Made by a program: the position numbers and the translations under genes. The notes below the pieces were generated by a model. It searched no databases, was not told the DNA's origin, and worked only from the letters and a program-made list of their open reading frames with translations. 64,000 nucleotides of DNA from Flexistipes sp. (GTDB taxonomy: Bacteria > Chrysiogenota > Deferribacteres > Deferribacterales > Flexistipitaceae): NCBI RefSeq assembly GCF_036172515.1, contig NZ_JAXKVW010000012.1, positions 17,017-81,016 of the forward strand. The letters run 5' to 3'. Positions 46,651 through 56,008 of this stretch are shown here, one piece after another (position 1 is the stretch's first letter; the number at the start of each line of letters is the position of its first letter).

Positions 46651-46760
46651 AGATTTTTGAAGTTTAAATTTTACGAATCTTCGCCCGGATGGGGAAAGGT
46701 TTATCCTCCTCCCCTAATTTAGGGGATGTTGGGTGGGGTACTTACCCAAAGATTTCGAAT
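46649..46760. mobile_element. Decayed copy of the TTGAATA-end element
   Basis: Bases 46702-46745 (CTCCTCCCCTAATTTAGGGG and TTGGGTGGGGTACTTA) match the right half of the 109-bp element at 49461. The left half is degraded. It fills the gap between the first permease and the ATPase gene. Confidence 0.6.
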
Positions 46761-46779
46761 AGATAGTGAGGTATGCGAG

Positions 46780-47487
46780 ATGGATGATTTTATTAAAATC
46801 GACGGATTGAAGAAACGGTACAAATCAAAAGGTGTAACTTATGAAGCTTTAAAAGATATAACGTTAAGTTTGCGTAAAGGGGAGTTCGTTGCGGTTAAAG
46901 GGCCTTCAGGCTCCGGAAAAACCACTCTGCTGAGTATTTTGGGAACACTGCTTTCACCTGATGCAGGGAACATCAGTATTGACGGTATAGATATCACAAA
47001 ACTTTCCCAGGAGCGGAAAGCCGATTTCAGAGCTTTCTACATCGGGTTTATATTTCAGCATTTCCACCTGCTCCCCTTTTTATCCGTTTATGAAAATACG
47101 CTGCTGCCTCTCTCCACTATTAAAAAAGAGAAGGAGTATAAAAAGAATCTTGCTGAGAAAGCCTTGTTGACAGTGGGGATGCTTGAGAAAAAGAATAAGC
47201 TACCCTCTGAAATTTCCGGCGGCGAGCAGCAGAGAACGGCAATAGCAAGGGCAATTGTTAATGAACCGCCTCTGATATTGGCTGATGAGCCCACCGGCAA
47301 TCTTGATTCGGTAAATTCTACTGTGATAATGGAGCATTTCCAAATTCTTCATGAGCAGGGGCATACGATAGTTTTTGTTACTCACGATATGAAAATGAGT
47401 GAATACGCCGATAGAGTCATACATGTTGAAGACGGATTGGTAAAAGAGGACGAAATATTTGCAAAAGAGGATAAAATTAATGTTTGA
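46780..47487 (+). CDS. LolD/MacB-type ABC ATPase
   Basis: A 235-residue ATPase: Walker [10 protein letters not shown], signature [15 protein letters not shown], Walker [13 protein letters not shown], switch VTHDMK. I start it at ATG 46780 with GAGG upstream; the longer frame runs back into repeat DNA. It overlaps the second permease by eight bases. Confidence 0.9.
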   Translation: MDDFIKIDGLKKRYKSKGVTYEALKDITLSLRKGEFVAVKGPSGSGKTTLLSILGTLLSPDAGNISIDGIDITKLSQERKADFRAFYIGFIFQHFHLLPFLSVYENTLLPLSTIKKEKEYKKNLAEKALLTVGMLEKKNKLPSEISGGEQQRTAIARAIVNEPPLILADEPTGNLDSVNSTVIMEHFQILHEQGHTIVFVTHDMKMSEYADRVIHVEDGLVKEDEIFAKEDKINV

Positions 47488-48586
47488 TATTGCCTTTAAA
47501 AGGATGAAATCAAACGGAAAGAATACACTTTTCCTGACTTTTGTAATAGGGCTTCCTGTTTTTATTCTTTCCAGTCTTATTCTGGTTTCAAATGCTCTTA
47601 ACAGAGAAATTAACGGCTTTGTAAAAAGCAGTGAAATAATTGTCAAAGTGAAGTCTGCTGCAGGAGATTCCATTTTAAATTATAAGGGTGTTAATATTAC
47701 AACCGGCAGTACAGGCGGATTTTTTGACGGGAATTTTACGGATGATGTTTCCGGTATGGAGAATTTCTCTGTAAACAATATTATCTCAAAAAATATTACA
47801 TTCAGAGGAAGAGAGATCAATATTACAGGGATGAATATTTATCCTGATGAAAAAAAGAATATATCCGAAAATAGTATCATCGTGGGCAGCCGGATTGCTG
47901 AGGAATTAGATATAAATGAAAAAGACAGGATAGGTATAAAAGGTTTTACATTGCAGGTGGAATCAGTCCTGAAAGACAATCCCGAATATTCCGGCAGCAT
48001 AATAGTGCCTTTAAAAACAGCTCAAAATATACTGAACATGGATAATATGGTTAGTGAAATCAATATTTACGTTCCCTATAAAGCATATCTGAATAAAAAA
48101 CTGGAATCATTCCTTGGCGTTCTCAAAAAGCAGCTCCCTTCAGGTTTGGAAGCATATTATGTGAAAGATGCGAAATTGCAGAGATTGAATTTCCTGAATT
48201 CCATGAGAGGTTTTTACACAATATTTACAATGATAATATTCGTTTCTGTTGTTTTTATAGTCTTTAATTACATGCTGAATAATATAAAAAATCAGAAGGT
48301 TGAAGCGGGAATAATGAGTGCTGTCGGTTTCAGAATGAAAAAAATAATTTTGATCGTTGCTGTCGAAAATCTTATGGTCACAGTGACAGCTATACTTTTT
48401 GGATTTTTGCTGTCTGCAGCGGTTTCGTTCATTATTACCGAGCATTTTATTGAAGTCGATTTTGCGATGCAGGTACCCGCTTTTTATACTTTTGGGGTAA
48501 TGATAGTGGTAGTGGTATCGGCTGTTTTAGCTCAGACGAAAAACTGGATTAAAACTGATCCGGTTAAACTAATAAAAAATATTTAA
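47480..48586 (+). CDS. FtsX/MacB-type ABC permease 2
   Basis: A 368-residue permease of the same kind as the one at 45541, with the QKVEAGIMSAVGFRMKKI loop and three C-terminal helices. The ATG at 47480 follows AGAGGA; seven upstream codons of the longer frame are unlikely. With the ATPase it forms a heteromeric transporter or mechanotransmission complex of unknown cargo. Confidence 0.85.
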   Translation: MFDIAFKRMKSNGKNTLFLTFVIGLPVFILSSLILVSNALNREINGFVKSSEIIVKVKSAAGDSILNYKGVNITTGSTGGFFDGNFTDDVSGMENFSVNNIISKNITFRGREINITGMNIYPDEKKNISENSIIVGSRIAEELDINEKDRIGIKGFTLQVESVLKDNPEYSGSIIVPLKTAQNILNMDNMVSEINIYVPYKAYLNKKLESFLGVLKKQLPSGLEAYYVKDAKLQRLNFLNSMRGFYTIFTMIIFVSVVFIVFNYMLNNIKNQKVEAGIMSAVGFRMKKIILIVAVENLMVTVTAILFGFLLSAAVSFIITEHFIEVDFAMQVPAFYTFGVMIVVVVSAVLAQTKNWIKTDPVKLIKNI

Positions 48587-48597
48587 GGAGAGTTTGT

Positions 48598-49452
48598 ATG
48601 AAAAGAATTATTTTGGCGGCACTGGTAATTTTACTTGGAGTGGCTGTTTATGCTGCAACGGCAGGTATCAAGGAAGACATTGCGGAAAAAGTCACACAGA
48701 ATTTCAAAAATAACGGGGTAAAGAACCCAAATGTTGAGGTTAAGGTTATAAAGAAGTTGGAAAAATCGGAGGTTTACCTTGTAAAATTAAAAATTACCGG
48801 AGATAATTTGAAAAGAGTGTTAGAGCAGCATGTTTTATCGGATGGAAGTTACATTTACCCGGAAGCTATTGATATGGTTAGCGGCAAAAAGATATTGCAG
48901 GATTTTAAGGCAGAAATCAATAAAGTCAGCTTTAGCCAGGATGATCTTGAAAAGATGGTTTTTGTCAAAGGAACAAAAGGTGCTGAAAATATAATTGTTG
49001 TGGCGGATGATTTTGAGTGTCCTTTTTGCAGAAGAGCCCACTTTTTTATGAATGATATTCTGAAAAATATACCTGAAGAAAATTATGCTTTTTATGTGCT
49101 GAATTATCCATTGCGTATGCATAAAAAAGCAGAAATTTTTGCCAAAATTCACTATGCTGCGGCTGAGATGGGATATGATTTAATGGATGAAATATTTCAC
49201 TATGTTGGAAAAGGTGACTATAAAAATTTAAGTGAGGAAGAGATAATCGATTATTTTGCAAAAAAAACAAAGAACGGCAAACAGTTCAAGAAAATAGTAG
49301 GCAGCAAAGAAGCTGAAAAAAATCTAGAATGGAATATAAATAAAGGTAAAAGCCTGAATATAAGTGGAACACCGGCAATTTTTGTTAACGGTAAAAGGAT
49401 TGACGGGTTTAACAGACAGAAAACCAGCGAATATCTGAATCAAATCAAGTAG
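48598..49452 (+). CDS. Secreted DsbA/DsbC-like thiol oxidoreductase
   Basis: A 284-residue protein with a signal peptide (VAVYAATAG), an N-terminal domain of about 110 residues, and a thioredoxin-fold domain with DDFECPFCRRAHFF and the cis-Pro loop SGTPAIFVNGKRI. It should form or reshuffle disulfides in the periplasm. Position after the ABC module matches the thioredoxin-like genes that end the Campylobacter p19 region. AAGGAGAG precedes the start. Confidence 0.87.
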   Translation: MKRIILAALVILLGVAVYAATAGIKEDIAEKVTQNFKNNGVKNPNVEVKVIKKLEKSEVYLVKLKITGDNLKRVLEQHVLSDGSYIYPEAIDMVSGKKILQDFKAEINKVSFSQDDLEKMVFVKGTKGAENIIVVADDFECPFCRRAHFFMNDILKNIPEENYAFYVLNYPLRMHKKAEIFAKIHYAAAEMGYDLMDEIFHYVGKGDYKNLSEEEIIDYFAKKTKNGKQFKKIVGSKEAEKNLEWNINKGKSLNISGTPAIFVNGKRIDGFNRQKTSEYLNQIK

Positions 49453-49454
49453 TA

Positions 49455-49584
49455 AAACCTTTGAATAATGTATTCTTATAAATCTTACCACCCCTTAATC
49501 CCCTCCTAACTCTTTGATAGGAGGGGAGATAAAGCTCCTCCCCTAAATTAGAGGAGGTTGGGTGGGGTACTTATTCAAAGGTTT
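49455..49584. mobile_element. 130-bp miniature element with 14-bp perfect inverted ends
   Basis: AAACCTTTGAATAA (49455-49468) and TTATTCAAAGGTTT (49571-49584) are perfect inverted repeats. The inside has two hairpins (CCTCCTAAC..GATAGGAGG and CTCCTCCCCTAA..TTAGAGGAGG). Its 109-bp core is repeated at 1675-1783. It begins two bases after the stop of the DsbA-like gene. Confidence 0.8.
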
Positions 49585-49610
49585 CGTAGTTTGCAAAATC
49601 AACATTAAAT

Positions 49611-49639
49611 GGCAGACGGGGCTTTGAATCCCGTCTGCC
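49611..49639. other. 10-bp perfect hairpin
   Basis: GGCAGACGGG and CCCGTCTGCC pair around a nine-base loop. It could end the ccm/ABC transcript, but only a weak T-rich tail follows. Confidence 0.5.
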
Positions 49640-49798
49640 GTTAATTTCATAAAGTCTTTTAGATAAATTTTTACCATCAAATAAAAAAATTCGGAGGCAG
49701 GACTCTATTCCTGCTGATATACGGAATATGATTTAAAAATCGTCGTTTTTTGTGGGCGGGATTATGCTTCCGTTCTGTGCCGGACACTCATTATCTAA

Positions 49799-49945
49799 GA
49801 GTTTTGAATAATTCAGGAAGCGCGGCTTCAGCGGTGCAAAGTTTATTCCGAGAGCCAGTATTATCAAGTATGCGGGACTACCAGGACACTTAATAATTAA
49901 GTGCCCTGGCCTAAAACTGAGAAAAACACACTATTCAAAGCCCTC
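49799..49945. mobile_element. Miniature element with TTTGAATA ends
   Basis: GAGTTTTGAATA (49799-49810) and TATTCAAAGCCCTC (49932-49945) are imperfect inverted ends. The inside matches the elements at 1501-1560 and 25460-25624 and has a hairpin CCAGGACACTTA / TAAGTGCCCTGG near 49881. Confidence 0.6.
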
Positions 49946-50064
49946 TATCTGACAGGTAATGCCCCACTTTTAGAATATGCAAGTTCTTCAGAAAGCTTAG
50001 TCTGATAAAGCAATTGAAAAAAAGCTTTTATGTACAATTTTATGTATAGATGAGGAGGTATATA

Positions 50065-52113
50065 ATGTCTGACCAACATAACCATAGCCAACATGCTCAT
50101 TCCAATAATGGCGATCACCAGGGACATGACAAACATGATGGACACGGAGAAGATCATGGCAATCATCATGTCCAAATGGTTGCCGATTTCCGCAAACGCT
50201 TCTGGATTTCGCTGGCGCTGACAGTACCGATTCTAATCCTGTCACCGATGATACAGAATTTTCTGGGACTGGGAGAAAGTTTGCGCTTTACGGGTGACCT
50301 TTTTATCAGTTTCCTGTTTTCTACGGTCGTTTTTTTCTACGGCGGCTGGCCGTTTCTAAAGGGCCTGTACGATGAGCTGAGTAAAAAGAATCCCGGGATG
50401 ATGACCCTGATTGCCCTGGCAATATCGGTGGCTTATTTCTACAGCAGTGTGGTGGTGTTCGGTGTGTCCGGCAAGATATTCTTCTGGGAGCTGGCTACAC
50501 TGATCGACATCATGTTGCTGGGGCACTGGATAGAAATGAAATCGGTAATGGGTGCTTCCCGCGCTCTGGAGGAACTTGCAAAGTTAATGCCCTCAGAGGC
50601 TCATAAGCTGATGGAAGACGGCAGTGTGCAGGATGTACCGCTGAATCAACTGAACACCGGCGACCGGGTACTCATAAAACCCGGAGAAAAGATTCCTGCC
50701 GATGGCAAGGTTTTAGAGGGTCAAACATCTGTAAATGAAGCGATGATTACCGGTGAATCGAAACCTGTATCCAAAAAAGAGAATACCAAAGTAATAGGCG
50801 GTTCCATTAACGGGGAAGGTTCCATCACCATATCTGTGGAAAAAACCGGTAAAGATTCATTTCTTTCGCAGGTGATTGATTTGGTGCAGCAAGCTCAGGA
50901 GAGCAAATCCAAAACTCAGGATTTGGCAAATCGGGCGGCATTCTGGTTAACCATTATTGCAATCGTTTCCGGGTCGGTTACCATGTTTGTTTGGCTGGCG
51001 ATAGTGCATCAGGATTTTGCCTTTGCTCTGGAGCGCACAGTAACGGTGATGGTTATTACCTGTCCACATGCCCTGGGACTTGCTATTCCGCTGGTGGTGG
51101 CGGTATCCACAGCTATATCCGCCCGCAACGGTTTGTTGATTCGCGATCGGGCGGCGTTTGAAGCGTCCCGCAATCTGCAGGCGATTATTTTTGATAAAAC
51201 CGGCACGCTCACCGAAGGAAAATTTGGAGTGACTGACACTGTGATTTTGGACGGCAAGTTGGGAGAGTCAAAACTGCTGGCTTATGCCGCAGCCGTGGAG
51301 CAAAATTCCGAACATCCCATTGCAAAAGGCATTATGAATTCGGTAGAAAAATTAATAAAAGTGACCGATTTTAAATCTATTCCAGGCAAAGGCGCTAAAG
51401 GTAAAGTGGAAGGCAAAGAAGTGATGGTGGTCAGCCCCGGCTATCTGCGGGAGAACAATATTGAGTTTCAACAAAACGGCAAGATCGACAAATTAAATGC
51501 ACAAGGCAAGACAGTGGTGTTTGTGCTTGTGGACGGAGAATTGCAGGGCGCCATTGCATTGGCGGATATTATTCGTCCCGAGTCCAAAAAAGCTATTGCC
51601 CGATTAAAAGAAATGGGCATACAAACGATGATGTTGACAGGAGATAACAGGCAGGTGGCCGAATACGTGGCAAAAGAATTGGGCCTGGATGATTATTTTG
51701 CAGAAGTACTCCCTAATGAGAAAGCGGATAAAGTGAAGGAAGTGCAGTCCAGGGGTCTGATTGTGGCCATGACCGGTGACGGTGTAAATGACGCCCCTGC
51801 ACTGGCGCAGGCAGATGTAGGAATAGCCATCGGTGCCGGAACCGATGTTGCGGTAGAGACCGCCGATATTGTTTTGGTGCGCAGCAATCCCGAAGATGCA
51901 GTGGATATTATCGCTCTGGCCAAAGCCACCTATCGCAAAATGGTACAGAATCTGGTCTGGGCTACCGGTTACAACGCTTTTGCAATTCCGCTGGCGGCCG
52001 GTGCACTCTCTGTTTACGGAATCATATTGAATCCGGCTATGGGCGCTGTGCTGATGTCGCTTAGTACTGTAATCGTAGCGGTCAACGCCCGAATCCTGAA
52101 GGTTAAAAAATGA
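50065..52113 (+). CDS. copB: CopB-type copper/silver P-type ATPase
   Basis: A 682-residue P1B ATPase. It starts with a His-rich metal-binding segment ([19 protein letters not shown]) and has eight expected helices. The metal motif is CPH (TCPHALG, C333-H335), typical of CopB (P1B-3) exporters of Cu or Ag. The phosphorylation site DKTGT (D377), SEHP loop, MLTGDN and [12 protein letters not shown] are intact. I start at ATG 50065 with GAGGAGG before it. Compared with neighbours the gene has more GC-rich codons (CTG, GCC, CGC), suggesting transfer from another lineage. DUF302 and SHOCT genes follow closely. Confidence 0.94.
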   Translation: MSDQHNHSQHAHSNNGDHQGHDKHDGHGEDHGNHHVQMVADFRKRFWISLALTVPILILSPMIQNFLGLGESLRFTGDLFISFLFSTVVFFYGGWPFLKGLYDELSKKNPGMMTLIALAISVAYFYSSVVVFGVSGKIFFWELATLIDIMLLGHWIEMKSVMGASRALEELAKLMPSEAHKLMEDGSVQDVPLNQLNTGDRVLIKPGEKIPADGKVLEGQTSVNEAMITGESKPVSKKENTKVIGGSINGEGSITISVEKTGKDSFLSQVIDLVQQAQESKSKTQDLANRAAFWLTIIAIVSGSVTMFVWLAIVHQDFAFALERTVTVMVITCPHALGLAIPLVVAVSTAISARNGLLIRDRAAFEASRNLQAIIFDKTGTLTEGKFGVTDTVILDGKLGESKLLAYAAAVEQNSEHPIAKGIMNSVEKLIKVTDFKSIPGKGAKGKVEGKEVMVVSPGYLRENNIEFQQNGKIDKLNAQGKTVVFVLVDGELQGAIALADIIRPESKKAIARLKEMGIQTMMLTGDNRQVAEYVAKELGLDDYFAEVLPNEKADKVKEVQSRGLIVAMTGDGVNDAPALAQADVGIAIGAGTDVAVETADIVLVRSNPEDAVDIIALAKATYRKMVQNLVWATGYNAFAIPLAAGALSVYGIILNPAMGAVLMSLSTVIVAVNARILKVKK

Positions 52114-52132
52114 TATATAAGGAGAGTAAATC

Positions 52133-52519
52133 ATGAGCTACTATTTTTCAAAAATGTTTGATGGGCGTTTTGATGAGGCTATAGAAAAAGTAATTACTGG
52201 GCTTAAGGAGGAAGGTTTCGGTATTCTCTCCGAAATCGATGTTAAAGAAACTTTGAAGAAGAAATTGGATGTGGATTTTCGCAACTACAAAATTCTTGGC
52301 GCCTGTAATCCGTCATTCGCGTATAAAGCTTTTCAAACGGAAGATAAAGTAGGAACTATGCTCCCCTGCAATGTGATTGTGCAGGAGACCGATGATGGCA
52401 AGGTAGAGATTGCCGCAGTGGATCCGGTGGCGAGCATGCAGGCCATCGATAATTCCCAGTTGGGCGAAGTGGCTCAAACGATTCAGGGTAAGTTAAAGTC
52501 AGTAATTGAACGGTTATGA
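52133..52519 (+). CDS. DUF302 protein
   Basis: A 128-residue protein with the DUF302 pattern: GLKEEGFGILSEIDVKETL, KILGACNPSFAYKAF, and MLPCNVIVQE. Such proteins often neighbour copper and other metal or sulfur genes; no activity is established to my knowledge. Spacing and strand place it in one operon with copB. Confidence 0.88.
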   Translation: MSYYFSKMFDGRFDEAIEKVITGLKEEGFGILSEIDVKETLKKKLDVDFRNYKILGACNPSFAYKAFQTEDKVGTMLPCNVIVQETDDGKVEIAAVDPVASMQAIDNSQLGEVAQTIQGKLKSVIERL

Positions 52520-52540
52520 ATTTTAAAAGGAGTAAATATT

Positions 52541-52756
52541 ATGATGAACGGTATGTGGTTTGGCTGGATTTTTTTGTTGGTGATTATGGGATTAATTATC
52601 TGGGTTGCAGTTACCATGATAAACAAAAAACAGTCGCGTGGTGACCACCGGAATAAGCATCATGAAGAGGATGCGCTGGATATTTTAAACAAGCGCTATG
52701 CCCGCAGTGAGATTACCCGTGATGAATACGAAAGATTGAAAGATGACCTAGAGTAA
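52541..52756 (+). CDS. Small SHOCT-domain membrane protein
   Basis: A 71-residue protein with one membrane helix, a His-rich middle (DHRNKHHEE) and a C-terminal SHOCT helix pair (LNKRYARSEITRDEYERLK). Common beside copper exporters. AAAGGAG precedes it. Confidence 0.85.
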   Translation: MMNGMWFGWIFLLVIMGLIIWVAVTMINKKQSRGDHRNKHHEEDALDILNKRYARSEITRDEYERLKDDLE

Positions 52757-53548
52757 CCCTGATAAATGTTTGAAGCTAAAAATAAAAAAGATATACAAAC
52801 TATACATTGAGCACAATGGATGAGTCTGAAAGCGCGTTGACGAGTTCCGCAATGCGTAATGTGTAATTTGTGATGCGTGATGGAGAGGTCGTGAAATATA
52901 AAATAAATCCACCAACATTAAACTTTGAACGTTGAATCTGCCTCTTTATTTCACTGTTTCACCATCTAAACTATTTCATCGATAGCGTCCCGCTTTCTAA
53001 AATATAAAAAAGCACATTAATCAAGGGTTTTTCCTTACTTTTCTTCCGGTTTTTTTAAAATGTGCAAATATTGGCTCAGTAGCACTAAATAAAATTTTAA
53101 ATCTGAAAAACAAATGGTCTTTGAAACCGTAGCCCTGTTTCTTTGATGAATATCATTTTTCAAGTTTCGCACTTAATTCGGTCATTGCGGAACCCTGTGG
53201 AAACAGGGTTGTGGCAATCTCAAAACAAGAAAAGTAGAGATATTGCTTCGTCGTATTCACTCCCTGCCCTGTTAAATGCCACAGGCAATCAGCGAAGCTG
53301 ATATTTAACAGGGTGAACAAAGACGTGAAAACAGCGTAAGTGCGAAACTTGAATTAAATATTTTTAATGAAAATGGATAATATTCTAAATTGGTGTGTAA
53401 AATATGCACAATAATTTAATTTAAGTATTTATTATGTTCGTATTATTTCAACTTTACCAACTAAATACCGCTTTGTTTGCATTACTTCAATTATTGGCAT
53501 ATTTGTTGATATAACAACAGGTATAAAACATGAAAAAAGGAGTAAATT
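52757..53548. repeat. Gene-free gap with a composite repeat element
   Basis: About 790 bases. Bases 52845-52885 are word-like low-complexity DNA (GCGTAATGTGTAATTTGTG). A near-palindrome TTGATGAATATCAT is at 53143-53156. The composite element at 53159-53353 is described separately. The rest is A+T-rich with no gene. Confidence 0.65.
53159..53353. mobile_element. 195-bp composite element with 17-bp perfect inverted ends
   Basis: TTCAAGTTTCGCACTTA (53159-53175) and its exact reverse complement (53337-53353) bound the element. Inside are one GTCATTGCGG...ATTGCTTCGTCG repeat (53181-53262) and one CCCTGTTAAATG hairpin repeat (53267-53313). The same order of parts recurs near 13005-13222 and, inverted, near 63075-63222. 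No protein is coded. Confidence 0.8.
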
Positions 53549-53974
53549 ATGAAAAAATTTAAAAAAATCTTTTCCGGAGTATTGTTAGTATTTTTTTTAA
53601 TATCATTACTATACAGCTATACTCATGCTAAAGAAAATACAAAGAATATAACAGGTAGTTTGAATTCTATAGTAAACGAGATCGACGGTATTTCAATTGT
53701 GGCTAAACCTGTTAATCTCTCTTCTTCGGAGATAGTTTTTGAAATAGCTATAAACACGCATTCCGGATCATTGGATTTTGATATGAGTCAAATATCGGAG
53801 CTTGTCATAAATAATGAAAAAGTTATGAAGCCTGTCAAATGGAAAGGTTCGGCTCCCGGTGGTCATCATAGGTATGGTAAAATTCTTTTTGCCGGCTATG
53901 AAAAAGAAATTAATAAAATGGAATTGATTATCAAAGATAATGGTAATAAAAGAATTTATGAGTGGACTCTTTAA
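53549..53974 (+). CDS. Secreted hypothetical protein with PGGHHR motif
   Basis: A 141-residue protein with a signal peptide (YSYTHAK) and a single beta-rich domain. WKGSAPGGHHRYGKILF (about 98-114) looks like a conserved metal-site motif, but I know no characterised member. Its stop overlaps the next start (TAATG), so the two are coupled. A good AAAGGAG site precedes it. Confidence 0.72.
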   Translation: MKKFKKIFSGVLLVFFLISLLYSYTHAKENTKNITGSLNSIVNEIDGISIVAKPVNLSSSEIVFEIAINTHSGSLDFDMSQISELVINNEKVMKPVKWKGSAPGGHHRYGKILFAGYEKEINKMELIIKDNGNKRIYEWTL

Positions 53975-54546
53975 TGACTTCTGCTAAGGGAATTAAAAAG
54001 ATATTAACCCCTTTTTGGATAGGAGTTGCATCTTTTATTATATTATTATCCTTGTTCCTTATTTTGTTAACTTTGCTGAATTCGTTTGACGCTGCTGCAG
54101 AAAGATTTTTGTTTAGGTGGTATTTTTATTTGCCTATAACAGCAGGTTTTGGTTTGCAGGTGGGACTTTTTTCTTTTATGAGAAAGAGTTTAAAGGAAAA
54201 TAATGCTCCAGCTTCAGCTTTAGTAGCGACGGGAAGTGTTTCTTCCGGCACTATGGCTTTGTGCTGTACCCATTATATTGCTAACCTGATACCTATTATG
54301 GCGGTTTCAGGCATTTCGATATTTTTTACGAAGTATGAAGTACCATTTTTGATGATGGGAATTTTCTCTAATGTGATAGGGATCAGTTTTATGTTTTTTT
54401 ATATTCAGAAATATAATGTTCCAGTAAAGAATAAATTAATAAGTCAGGTTATGCGCCTGAATATGCTGAAAGTAAGGAAATTGGTTGTTCTTTTATCTGT
54501 TATTATTGTTGCTGGTTATTTTATTTATTATTCACTGATTTTTTGA
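53974..54546 (+). CDS. Membrane protein with CCTH motif
   Basis: A 190-residue protein with about five membrane helices. A possible metal or redox motif, MALCCTHYIANL, lies between helices. No family is recognised. The ATG at 53974 overlaps the previous stop. Location after copB suggests a metal-related pair. Confidence 0.7.
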   Translation: MTSAKGIKKILTPFWIGVASFIILLSLFLILLTLLNSFDAAAERFLFRWYFYLPITAGFGLQVGLFSFMRKSLKENNAPASALVATGSVSSGTMALCCTHYIANLIPIMAVSGISIFFTKYEVPFLMMGIFSNVIGISFMFFYIQKYNVPVKNKLISQVMRLNMLKVRKLVVLLSVIIVAGYFIYYSLIF

Positions 54547-54596
54547 TCATCCAAAGTTCTCAAAAAGATATATTATAAAAGTACATGATACTTAGA

Positions 54597-54658
54597 TAGT
54601 TTCCATCCGAAAATTCAATCACTTGTTTCAAGGTCTGTTAAATTTCGGATGAAAACTA
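54597..54658. other. 19-bp inverted repeat in a 350-base gap
   Basis: Arms TAGTTTCCATCCGAAAATT (54597-54615) and AAATTTCGGATGAAAACTA (54640-54658) pair with two mismatches. It stands between the CCTH membrane gene and the oxidase operon. A TTGACA at 54833 further on lacks a clear -10 partner. Nothing else is seen in the gap (54547-54893). Confidence 0.55.
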
Positions 54659-54893
54659 GATAGACGGCAAATCGTTCTTCAAATTTCGATCTCATAAAGC
54701 TTTGAACAGAAACATCAGGATAAATAACGCCAGATGTTTTGCTCCGTTCCTGAAAATCCGACTATAGTAATAACTTATTGTCAAAATTTACCTATATGAG
54801 AATTTTGAGAGGTGTCAAAAAAGCAAATTTAATTGACAAGCCGGGATATCATGGTTAATGTTTAATTATAACAAGTAATCCCGGAGGCTAATA

Positions 54894-55199
54894 ATGAGAA
54901 ATATCATATCAGTTTCAGTAATTATCGGCATTTTTATTATTTCGGTCACAACAACCTCATTTGCTGCTTCTCTGTTTCAGCAAAGGTGCGCCGGTTGTCA
55001 CGGAAGTACAGGCAATAAGCATGCCTTGGGTACATCTCCTCTTTTGAAGGGACAGAGTAAGGAAGATATTATCAAAAAGCTTAATGGTTATCAGGAAGGA
55101 ACATACGGCGGCTCTAAAAAAAATATCATGCAGTCTCAGGTTAAGTCTCTGAGTGATGAGCAGATTGAAAAACTTGCTGAAGAGATATCCAGTTTTTGA
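54894..55199 (+). CDS. Small periplasmic cytochrome c
   Basis: A 101-residue class I cytochrome c with a signal peptide (VTTTSFAAS) and one heme site RCAGCHG; a Met near KNIMQSQ may be the sixth ligand. It opens the oxidase operon and may be an electron donor to it. Its stop overlaps the SCO start (TGATG). Confidence 0.9.
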   Translation: MRNIISVSVIIGIFIISVTTTSFAASLFQQRCAGCHGSTGNKHALGTSPLLKGQSKEDIIKKLNGYQEGTYGGSKKNIMQSQVKSLSDEQIEKLAEEISSF

Positions 55200-56008
55200 T
55201 GGTAAAAAAACTATTTTTAACGTTATTTTTTTTATTGCTTGTTTCAGCTGCTTTCGGTGCTGATGAGAGCAGCAGCAAAACAACGCCCTCGGAGAGTGAA
55301 GTGGGTGTTGAAGAAAAATTGGGAATGATAATACCGGAAGGAATATATTTTTATAATACCAAAGGTGAAAAAGTTGAAATTAAAAAACTTGTGTCCCAAA
55401 AACCTACCGTAATAGCTCCTGTTTACTATAAGTGCACTAATGTCTGCAATATACTGCAAAGCAAACTGACCAATATCCTTCCTCAGGTTAAACTGAATCC
55501 CGGCAAGGATTATCAGGTTTTGTCCGTAAGTTTTGACCACACTGAAACACCTGCCATAGCTGCAAATGAAAAAAAGAATTATATGGCAGCCCTGCCTGAA
55601 AAGTTCGGTGATAAATCCTGGAAATTTCTAACTGGCGATAAAAAAAACATTGATAAACTAATGAATACCATCGGCTTTAATTTTAAGAAGAGACCTAACA
55701 GTGATATGTTTATACATCCTGTGGCACTTATTCTCGTTTCAACGGAAGGTAAAATTGTCCGCTATTTATACGGAACACGGCTGCTCCCTTTCGATCTTAC
55801 AATGGCTATTATTGAGGCTCAAAAAGGCAATATAGGGGTTTCCGTTAAGAGAGTACTGAGCTACTGCTTTGATTATGATCCCAAGGGAAGAACGTATGTT
55901 TTTAACGTAATGAGGGTTTCGGGTACAATAATTATAATATTTATAGTTATTACTTTTTTGATAATTGCTTTTGGCGGCCAGAAAAAAAGACGCAAGAGGG
56001 ACAGATGA
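55199..56008 (+). CDS. SCO1/SenC copper chaperone
   Basis: A 269-residue thioredoxin-fold protein with copper ligands YYKCTNVCNIL and a distal His in MFIHPVALIL. SCO proteins load the CuA centre of subunit II. Signal at the N-terminus, one C-terminal membrane helix (about 240-260). ATG at 55199; stop overlaps subunit I start. Confidence 0.9.
   Translation: MVKKLFLTLFFLLLVSAAFGADESSSKTTPSESEVGVEEKLGMIIPEGIYFYNTKGEKVEIKKLVSQKPTVIAPVYYKCTNVCNILQSKLTNILPQVKLNPGKDYQVLSVSFDHTETPAIAANEKKNYMAALPEKFGDKSWKFLTGDKKNIDKLMNTIGFNFKKRPNSDMFIHPVALILVSTEGKIVRYLYGTRLLPFDLTMAIIEAQKGNIGVSVKRVLSYCFDYDPKGRTYVFNVMRVSGTIIIIFIVITFLIIAFGGQKKRRKRDR

Noticed and set aside
40732..48586. CcmAB heme exporter among the ABC genes of the ccm cluster
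   Set aside because: The permeases have FtsX/LolC topology and the ATPase is LolD-like; neither resembles CcmA or CcmB.
53143..53156. FNR/CRP-like palindrome TTGATGAATATCAT
   Set aside because: One arm is imperfect, it is about 390 bases from the next gene and next to a mobile element; no promoter is associated.
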